Source: Isoetes taiwanensis (taxonomy: Eukaryota > Streptophyta > Lycopodiopsida > Isoetales > Isoetaceae). From it: a stretch of DNA of 64,000 nt. Positions 56,797-64,000 of this stretch are shown here, one piece after another (position 1 is the first letter of the stretch; each line of letters starts with the position of its first letter). Below the pieces are notes generated by a model. That model searched no databases. It was not told the origin of the DNA and saw only the letters and a program-made list of their open reading frames with translations. The stretch lies in assembly GCA_021234155.1 (NCBI GenBank), contig JAJEKV010000110.1, forward strand, positions 1,704,338 through 1,768,337, read 5' to 3'. The translations under genes were made by a program, and so were the position numbers.

Positions 56797-57346
56797 TTAG
56801 GCCTTGAGGCACTGTGAAGCAATTGCTACAGTATAAGCAAGGTTGGGGAGACGATTATTGCCCATATTACCTTTTGAAGTAGAAAATATGGCGGTCGAGT
56901 TCAACCCTCTAAATGGGCAAGAAACTTGTCTTCTGTAGAAGAATCTGATATGAACTGTGGATTTTACCCCAAGTGCCCAAGCTAGGAAGCCTTTTTGCAC
57001 CTGCTCCAGGTCATTCCAGGTGGCAAGGGACACCACTGGGCCCCAAACCCCGTATAACGAGCTCCATTAAGACCGCGAAGAAGTGTGATTGATGGGCGCG
57101 GTCGTGAATCTCTACTTATAATTGTTTTTCTGCATTGCATACTATGTTGCAGCCCGCTATCATTCGTACAAAGTGTCCTAGTATGTGGTAGAAGGAAAAA
57201 TCTTCCCAAATACTTGTAGGTGGGTGCCATCTCCAGAATTTATTCTTGATAATTGAAGGAGAGAGGCTTTGGATGGCATGAGGAAAAAATGAACAGTACT
57301 TTAGTCTTGTCCGAATTAGGATGGGCACTATTAGTGGCATGCCCAT
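56797..57346 (-). pseudogene. LINE reverse transcriptase C-terminal fragment
   Basis: Three overlapping frames on the minus strand together carry KTKVL/YKYLGxF-type sequence (57346-57180), then PVVSLATWNDLEQVQKGFLAWALGVKS (57036 on). This is typical of the region after the RT fingers in non-LTR retrotransposons. Frameshifts separate the pieces. No YADD box is found, so it is a short dead fragment. Confidence 0.6.
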
Positions 57347-57899
57347 TTGAGCAATTCTGCCTTCATGTCGTTATTGGAGAGACACTGCAAGCCCTAAGAG
57401 ACTTGCCTCTGTGATTACTAGCATCGGGCACATCTGTGGGGTATTGCTGCTCGCACTACAAGAGGATCATAGAGTTGCTGTAAGTATTGTACCCATTGCT
57501 CGAAAGTGATGTTTCTCATAGGATATGTGACGTTCCCCTAAAACAGCTAAACAAAGGGCATTCCATCTTGGTTCTGGTTGGCTTCTACGGTCGATATGGG
57601 AGCGTCGCAGACACCATATCTTTCAGGGCATTAATTCATCTGCATGCGGTGTTATTACGGTGGCCCAGAAAAAAATATTGATAGCCTACGAGTGTTCCTC
57701 CCTTAAACCAGAAATGATGGAACGCATCTGGATTCAGTATCTTCGAATTCATTCTTATCGTTAGTCTCCTATTTTGGAGTGAGTACATTGTGCTCCAGGC
57801 TCGTGCTCCCGTGGCATCTTTTTGCGCTTACACAGTTAAATGAGACATGTAAATTTTGTACTTGTTATCTGATTAATAAATTTTTGGCCTTTGTCCTTC

Positions 57900-57914
57900 A
57901 AAAAAAAAAAAAAC
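57900..57914 (+). repeat. Poly(A) tail of a retro-insertion next to copia B
   Basis: Fifteen A after GATTAATAAATTTTTGGCC and CTTTGTCCTTC, an L1-like 3' end. The insertion starts upstream somewhere in 57350-57890 and marks the point where the copia B coding sequence is cut. Confidence 0.65.
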
Positions 57915-58569
57915 TTCCATTTAATATGCCATTCCCATTGCAAATACCATACAAATTACCAAGACGTCTTCCAAGAAATTTGATTCCATTATTGTCATAA
58001 AATCTTACAATAACGTTGTTCAAAAACAACTTTAAATCCATGATCAACAAGCTGACTTACTGAAATTAGATTTCTCACTAAGTTTGGTACACCGAGTACA
58101 TCCTTTAATTCTACAGATTTTCCTTCTAGATCAAATATTTTAAGTATGTCCGATTCTTCAACTCTTTGCAAGTCTCTGTCACCCATTTGCACATAGCTAG
58201 AATCTCTCTTTCTCCTGTTTTTGAGAGCATCAGTAGTTCTTACTACTGATCTCTCAGTTATAAATGTATCATCATTTGTTAGTCTTAATCTCAGTAATAG
58301 AGCAATAGTTATAGAGTTTTACCTCAGCCTCTGTGTCTTTTTCTTCTATATTGACACCTTGTGCCAGATTCATACTAGTTTATCTATCATTTCTTCTCTT
58401 AATATTGTTGCCTCTGCCTCTTCATCCCCTACTATTGTGTGCAAACTCTCTGCCTTTTCCTCGTCCAAAGTCCTTAGGACTAGAGCAGTTGGAAGCAATA
58501 TGCCCATACCCATAACAATTAAAACACCTGTTATCCTTCAGTTTTGGACAAGTACTGTTCAACAGCGAA

Positions 58570-59295
58570 AATCTTAGTGGCCCCGGCGGGCCATTTGGCC
58601 ACAAATTACAAGTTCAAGCAAAATGCGATGGCCGGCGTGAGTAGGATGCCTTACCTACGGACTACTTGCAGATTCGCCATTTTGTGGCACTTTATTGCCT
58701 ATTACGACATTAGAATGGCCAATTAGATGTTTGCTAATTGGAGTGGTATCGACTTTGGGGCCAATTTTTAGTCCCAAGTGAGAACTAGATATGCTTATGG
58801 AATGGCCATTTAGGCCACTTGGCCAAATCCTGTAATGCCTTAAGTTCGCCAAATGTTAACTCATTAAGAGGCCCCCTCATAAATTCGTCACTTATGGGGG
58901 GGCCAACATTATTAGAAATTTTCATTTCTAAATATATCTACCAACTAAGAATAATCCCGCTCTTTTGGAAAATCAAGTGTCAAGGCACTTTTCAATCCTC
59001 TTTATGAAGACTTTGGCATCCGATTTACGATTCTCCCTACCAGCAATCTGTGCATTATTGAAATACATGGGGTATGAATTCAAATTCATACAACATGAAA
59101 GTTAACACATTTATATAGGGTAGTGACTTCTTTATGTTTGGGCAACTAGTTCTATATTTAATAAGAATCTAGCCAAAAATTGCCATTTGAGCTACACATT
59201 ATTAGGTATTTGGTTCAAAAATCGCCAATTACGTTGCAGCCACATTAGGCAAAAATAGGAAAAATAGCCAGTTCAAGCTACACTTTTGGGGGCAT
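58570..59295. other. Insertion of about 725 bp between copia zinc knuckles
   Basis: Non-coding sequence rich in TGGCCA words separates gag pieces that should be continuous. Its ends carry short C/G runs (GTGGCCCC and TTGGGGGC) that could be weak inverted ends. I could not define a target duplication. Confidence 0.4.
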
Positions 59296-59442
59296 ATTTT
59301 ACAAGGAATGGCCAAACTTATACAAAATTATAGGTCCCTTAAAATTTTCCCTGCTGTTCAAATGGCCATATTCTTTACACTCAAAACAAGGCCCAATTTT
59401 CCGTGACTGTATCTTGTTTTTTCTATCAGCAAACAGTATTTC

Positions 59443-59956
59443 TTTTTTTTTTTTTTTGAGGGCAAGGTGGTTTTCTATTAATATAAAAGATGTTACAACA
59501 TTTGATCTCCGAAAGATCAGATAGGAAGAATAAGCACAGTAAAGCCCTGTTGGCCTGATAAATAATATGCTCAAGAAGCCTCCTACATCAGCAACTGATG
59601 AGAAAGTACAATTAACAGATAACAAATCCTTTTCTCGAAAACTTATGCCACCATTTTAGAACCTGTAAGCAAAGGATAACAGCCAGCATGCTGAAGTATA
59701 GCAGTCCTCTAGCTGCCCTCAAGCTTATTAGTACTTGAGTTTGACACAAGCATCAGAACCTGGCCTAAAGTGCTTCAAGCATATCAGTACTTGAGCATAT
59801 GATTGGGTATCAGCACCCATCTAAAAAATGTTCAAGCATAGCAGTACTTGAAACATTTTAAATCCCTAGCTAACATAAACTGTAGAGAACTGACATACCA
59901 AAGAGTCCCATACCTCCCAGTGTATCATGCTGATGCCTCCTGCTAGCAAGGAAAGA
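59443..59956 (-). mobile_element. Retro-insertion with 15-bp target duplication
   Basis: The T run at 59443-59457 is a poly(A) tail on the minus strand. The inserted 514 bp are flanked by perfect copies of AGCAAACAGTATTTC at 59428-59442 and 59957-59971. Removing the insert restores the copia gag frame (...EILFA|DRKNK...), which proves the boundaries. No ORF with a domain is inside, so it is a 5'-truncated LINE or a SINE. Confidence 0.85.
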
Positions 59957-60469
59957 AGCAAACAGTATTTCAGTGCTCTCATCATCTTCTTCCTTCAGCA
60001 TTCTTTTTTGTTTCAATTTCGTCCTTATCATTGCCTCAGCTTTTTCTCTATTTTTGGCCACATTCCTTACTAGTGTTGATAACTGTTCAAAGTTAGAGAA
60101 GGCTCGTGAGAGAGAAAGAACATGAAACTCTTTGGAGATAGGTATACCAACTGCCTCCATATCTGCAACTATATTATCATATGTTTGAAAAAATTTTGTC
60201 AGATTATCATCCTCCTTAAATTTCAGTCTCCTTAGCTCTCTGTCCAATAATTAAATTTGTGAAGAACTTTTAAGTTGCATAAGCTTTGACCAGATAGTCC
60301 CACATTTCCTTTAGAGATCTATTCTTCAACTTCAGCATAATGTTAGAGCTCAGTTTACTTGAAATAATGCATCTAGCCTCATGAAGCTTACCTCTCTTCT
60401 GCTCACTTCCTTCATGCACACATAAATCCCACCTTGGCACCAGGGCCCCAAGCTTATTTGCTTGCTTCA

Positions 60470-60962
60470 TTGTCCAGGAACAAGCTTGTAGCTATTGCAT
60501 CAATTCGCACGGGGTCCCACAGGCTACGGATTGAGACAGGTAGATGGGAGCGGCCGCAATTGCCGCGAGAAGCGAGACTATGTGCCTATTGCCAGCTACA
60601 GATTATTGAAGATGAAAGCCATACTCTTCTGAGTTGCCCTGCTTTTGAGATAGTCCGAAATCATTTTTTGACCTTAGCATTCCATTCCACGCTTCCACAA
60701 CTTCTCAGAGCACCATCTATGCATGACTTGGCATTATATATACTTGAGGTTCTAGATAAACGTCTGCAATTACTGAGCCCTCAGTAGTCATTATCTCCGC
60801 TTGTCTAGTATCATCATTACTGCAAAGGTTTTTCCCTTGAAAACCTTTCGAGGCAGGGGTTTTTTAATCCTAGTAGTAATGATTGTACTAGCCCATTGTA
60901 TGGGTCCCATGACCTATTGGTCTCCGTGGACGTTAAAAAATCTATTCTATTCTATTCTATTC
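60470..60962 (+). mobile_element. 5'-truncated LINE with (ATTCT)n tail, in copia B gag
   Basis: The plus-strand frame reads IRTGSHRLRIETGRWERPQ, then a zinc-binding tail CAYCQLQIIEDESHTLLSC and closes at 60787. This is the C-terminal region of a non-LTR RT. The 3' end is GACGTTAAAAAATCTATTCTATTC..., a pentanucleotide tail instead of poly(A). The second copy at 63300-63866 has the same protein segment and tail. It lies within the gag of copia B in the opposite orientation. Confidence 0.7.
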
Positions 60963-61178
60963 TTCAGCTGCACCACTATGAAATCTTTCATTAACATTCC
61001 TTGCAGTAGAATATACTGTACTGCTCTCAGCTTCTTCATTCACATCTCCAGCTATAAGGTACCATAGACCTTCTGCTTCAAGAACATCTTTCATTCTTTC
61101 TTTCCATGCTTGGAAACCAGCCTCCCCTTTAAATACATTAACTCCACTCAATAGTGAAGAACCTAATCTGCTTGCCAT

Positions 61179-61679
61179 AGCTCTAGTACCAATGATAATA
61201 ATTGCAAATTCAAGCTTGATTCGAATAATTTAGCAATTCACATCTAACCATTGGCAATGAGAACATGTTAAGAAATAATGTTAACCATTATAATCCTGAA
61301 ATATAGCCGATTCAAACATATAGGTTCCATCGACCTATAATTCAAAAGAATATCAAGACTTCACCTTATCCAATACTTCTCGTATTACTCAGAGGATCGA
61401 TTTGATCAGTGCAGAAACCGATGAGGATCAATCCTAAGTTTACATACTTATACACGAATCCATCCAGCTTAGATGCAGTCGATTTAGGGGTTTTCAGTCT
61501 CGTAGATACACAGGTTTCACTACTATTTGTCCAGATAGGTCTATCTATATTAGGGCATCGATATAATGCCTTAGGCCAACCATTGACAATATCTGCAATA
61601 TTGTGCCTCAGATCTAGGCACCAAATATGCTATAATCTATTCTCAAATATTTGCATCAACAATTAAATCTCACATAAAC
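61179..61679. other. Spacer between the two copia elements
   Basis: No coding motif. It may hold LTR or leader sequence of copia B and the cut end of copia A, but no LTR pair can be matched. Confidence 0.4.
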
Positions 61680-61974
61680 TTATTGAAATCTGGCTTTTTA
61701 TGAGTTAGAAAATACCATTTTGATTTGCCTTATGTAATCATCAATAAACGATACAAAATATTACTTCTCACTTGCACTTCTAACTCTCATAGGCTCACGG
61801 ACATCGGAGTGTACTATGGCTGATTTTCCTCTTACCCGTGCACTTTACTTAAGAAAAAACTTTCTACTTTGTTTGCCTAATATACAACCATGACATGGAG
61901 AGTCCAAGCTTTTTTTCATATCATCAGTAACATCTAAATCATCCAAAAACTTATGCTTCTTCATAAGAAAAATA

Positions 61975-62130
61975 TATTTTTCATTTGTATGATCCTAACC
62001 TTTAATGCCATAATTCTATTGATATTATCATTTTCAACTTCATAAAAAATTATATTTTTCATTTGTATGATCCTAACCTTCGATGCCATAATTCTATTGA
62101 TATTATTATTTGCAACTTCACTGCTTAATA
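61975..62130 (-). repeat. 78-bp tandem duplication within copia A
   Basis: Two units at an offset of exactly 78 bp (26 codons), both containing TTTCATTTGTATGATCC and CCATAATTCTATTGATATTA. They differ at a few positions. Confidence 0.85.
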
Positions 62131-62573
62131 ACATGTCTACAACACAAGTCAAAACGATTTCCAACTCTTGTTGCATATAATACAAACTTTCCATTATTAT
62201 GTACTATGCACATGTGCTTGTTAAACTACACTTTGTTATCTTTATCTACTAGATCTGCCACTAAGATTTTTTCACCACTCCAGGAACACACAAAACATTG
62301 TCAACAGAGATCACATTTCCATGTTCTCCTATGGGTTCTATATGGTAGGATCATATATGAACCCAAATCAACTAGCATGTGTTCCTGGGGTAGACGACAT
62401 ATCCTATGGCTAGCATACCACAGTCTTCTACTTTTTGTTCTTCTCCATTAACCATATGTACACACCTGAGATTACTAGTTTGCATATTTCTTAATATTTA
62501 TGAGCTTTCATCACAAGTGTTTTAGCTTCAGAATCTATAACCACACAATTAACAAAGTTTACATCACAAGAAC

Positions 62574-62925
62574 TTTTTTTTTTTAAGGGACTTGAGCCTT
62601 TATTATCCAGAGAAAGTTACAATGTACAATGGGGACTAAAAACTTAGTGAAGAGAATGTCCACCAGAGCAAATCCACCCCACTCAAATACAACATCTAAA
62701 TAGTATGAAGAGCAAGGAAAATCTCATGAGTAAGTGTGAATCTGAAGATAGTGCTCCCAAATACGGCTCTTTATATCATTAGCAATTGATGAGCACTTGA
62801 ATGCTTTGACAATTCATTGTTGAACATCGAGAAGGACCTGTGCATCGGAACAAGCAAGACCTTTAAATATGAGAAGAACTCGATAAAGCAAAAGAACCTG
62901 ATAAAACAAAGAATTTACCTCTTCT
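62574..62925 (-). mobile_element. Probable retro-insertion in copia A
   Basis: The T run at 62574-62584, preceded by ACATCACAAGAAC, looks like a minus-strand poly(A) tail. The sequence up to about 62925 has no copia motif. The far boundary and target duplication are not clear. Confidence 0.45.
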
Positions 62926-63299
62926 TTAGGAACTTCTTCTATTGATACACGGCCCATGGTTGGTTTTAAAAATGTCACACTTCTTGTAGAAGTTCCTCTA
63001 CTAAAAGATCCTCATAAGCTTCCACGTCCTCTTCCTCTTCTTGTATACATATTTGCAAGATGACCTCCTTCCCCACGAGCATAACATGTACAAATTCTAA
63101 TCCGAGAGCAATTTGGTTTGATATGACCTCTCTTTCCACATTCATAGTATATCACATCCTTACTTCTCTCTCTCCCTCTTTCAACATATAAAATATTATC
63201 TCCCCTTTTATTATAATCCCTTCTTGCTTCTCCTTGTGTGACTTCAGTTCTTGTTGTACTTATTGCCTCTTCCTTATATATAGACAGCAACCAATGTAA

Positions 63300-63866
63300 G
63301 TCAAGAAGAATAACTCTGTGCAGATTCAAGAATCACAAGTTGTGGATAGAAAGAGGAAGATGGCAAAGGCCAATGATTTTGAGAGAGGCTATATTGTGCC
63401 GACTCTGTGATATCAGAGAAGCAAACAACAAGAGGCATGTATGGAATTGAAACAAGATAGATTGAAATGGAACGAGATGGATTGGAAAGCATCACTAGTA
63501 AAGGGAACAAGAGACACCGGGCAAGCAAAATGGACAGCATTAGCAATAAGAGAGATTCTATATGAACATGATCGCAGATATAGAGAATTCACTACTACAC
63601 CATCTAGGACCAATGGCGCATGCACAGAGCAGTCGCCATAAGGATCAACAGAGGATATACAGAGGAAAGGAGGTGATTTTTTTCCATCCACACTGAGAGG
63701 AGGAGGTTTTCTTCATCGGCTGTTCTTGACTCCGTGACTAAGTTTCAATCGCTCTTGTAAAATATATAATGTGAAATTTCGTAAAAGCTGTGCTTACACC
63801 ATGTACCATAAGTCACGGGGCTCTATTGAGTCATGATGACGTTAAAATACATTCTATTCTATTCTT
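63300..63866 (+). mobile_element. Second 5'-truncated LINE with (ATTCT)n tail
   Basis: The frame at 63300-63450 reads ITLCRFKNHKLWIERGRWQRP and CRLCDI, aligning with the 60470-60787 LINE. A second frame ends at 63641. The 3' end GACGTTAAAATACATTCTATTC repeats the tail of the other copy. It lies next to the gag of copia A. Confidence 0.65.
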
Positions 63867-64000
63867 TAATTTCTAACAATGGTGCGTATTGATGAAGCAA
63901 CATTTTCATCATATTCAGAGAAGCACCTTCCAAATTCATGAATATAGACACCTTCTAAATCCATGAATATATCTTCCATTTTGTCAAACAATTCCATTAA

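Larger units (their letters stand above)
57915..61178 (-). mobile_element. Ty1/copia element B, gag and start of pol, broken
   Basis: Read downwards. The gag start (61178-60957) has FKGEAGFQAWKERMKDVLEAEG. After a LINE insertion come MKQANKLG... (60470-60270) and a UBN2-like helical region (60247-59970, LRRLKFKEDDNLTKFFQTYD). After a second insertion comes a zinc knuckle CFECKEYGH (about 59385). After a third inserted stretch comes a second knuckle CFNCYGYGHIASNC (58545-58500). Then comes [24 protein letters not shown] (58140-58040), the segment before integrase. Integrase, RT and RNase H are missing below 57995. Copia elements copy themselves through RNA in virus-like particles. This copy is certainly defective. 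Confidence 0.8.
61680..63329 (-). mobile_element. Ty1/copia element A, gag to integrase, broken
   Basis: Read downwards. The gag knuckle region is at 63329-63012 (YYECGKRGHIKPNC and an Arg/Gly-rich end). A retro-insertion interrupts it with its T run at 62574-62584. Next come the protease to GAG-pre-integrase segment (about 62450-62130: ISVDNVLCVPGVVK, VDKDNKVLFNKHMC). The integrase start (about 61910-61690) follows with CHGCILGKQSRKF, IVHSDVREPM and FIDDYIRQ. Several stops and frame changes are present; RT and RNase H are missing. The frame includes a 78-bp in-phase tandem duplication (61975-62130). Confidence 0.7.

Overview
The window looks like a repeat-rich chromosome region from a plant-type nuclear genome. 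The signs are short GT-AG introns (about 60-160 bp), a FAR1/MULE-type transposase with a SWIM zinc finger, L1-type LINEs with the plant zf-RVT tail, Ty1/copia elements with plant-type gag domains, and a secreted glycine-rich protein of plant cell-wall type. A Crypton-like tyrosine recombinase and a Penelope-like reverse transcriptase sit in the same window. Both are uncommon in flowering plants, so I lean towards a spore-bearing land plant or streptophyte relative; this is inference only. Almost everything recognisable is mobile DNA or its remains. The only gene that looks intact, ordinary and host-like is the glycine-rich protein at 52973-53611.

Layout. 1-6044: non-coding, with a 466-bp Tourist-like MITE (2152-2617), a 461-bp inverted-repeat unit (3046-3506), a strong hairpin (3528-3593) and one weak ORF. 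6045-23757: one very large Mutator-like element (about 17.7 kb) bounded by inverted repeats of roughly 400 bp. On the plus strand it holds a coiled-coil/acidic ORF, a split and mutated Ulp1 protease, an array of about 1.2 kb of palindromic GATCCCGG units, a TATA-led spliced ORF, a nested LINE, another spliced ORF, and a broken HAD/FCP1-like phosphatase. On the minus strand it holds an unidentified 215-aa ORF and the multi-exon transposase. 23890-39200: dispersed repeats, a decayed gene, tandem arrays and long non-coding stretches. 39271-40290: Crypton-like recombinase remnant on the minus strand. 43213-43553: the last two WD repeats of a G-protein-beta-like gene. 44822-45030: a copia RNase H tail. 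45755-50609: a Penelope-like RT with near-identical 271-bp direct repeats. 52324-52774: a 451-bp non-autonomous relative of the big MULE with a perfect 9-bp target duplication, next to the glycine-rich protein gene. 56797-63866: copia fragments on the minus strand, riddled with LINE and other retro-insertions.

How the parts fit. The big MULE encodes a transposase and a SUMO-type protease, as Ulp1-bearing MULEs do, and adds extra ORFs including a phosphatase-like gene. Its GATCCCGG palindromes recur in its own inverted repeats, in its internal array and in the small relative at 52.3 kb, which suggests they are cis-acting sites for one transposition machinery. The copy is old: the protease and the nested LINE carry several TGG-to-TAG changes, as expected from deamination of methylated cytosine. 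All assignments come from reading motifs by eye; no database search was run.
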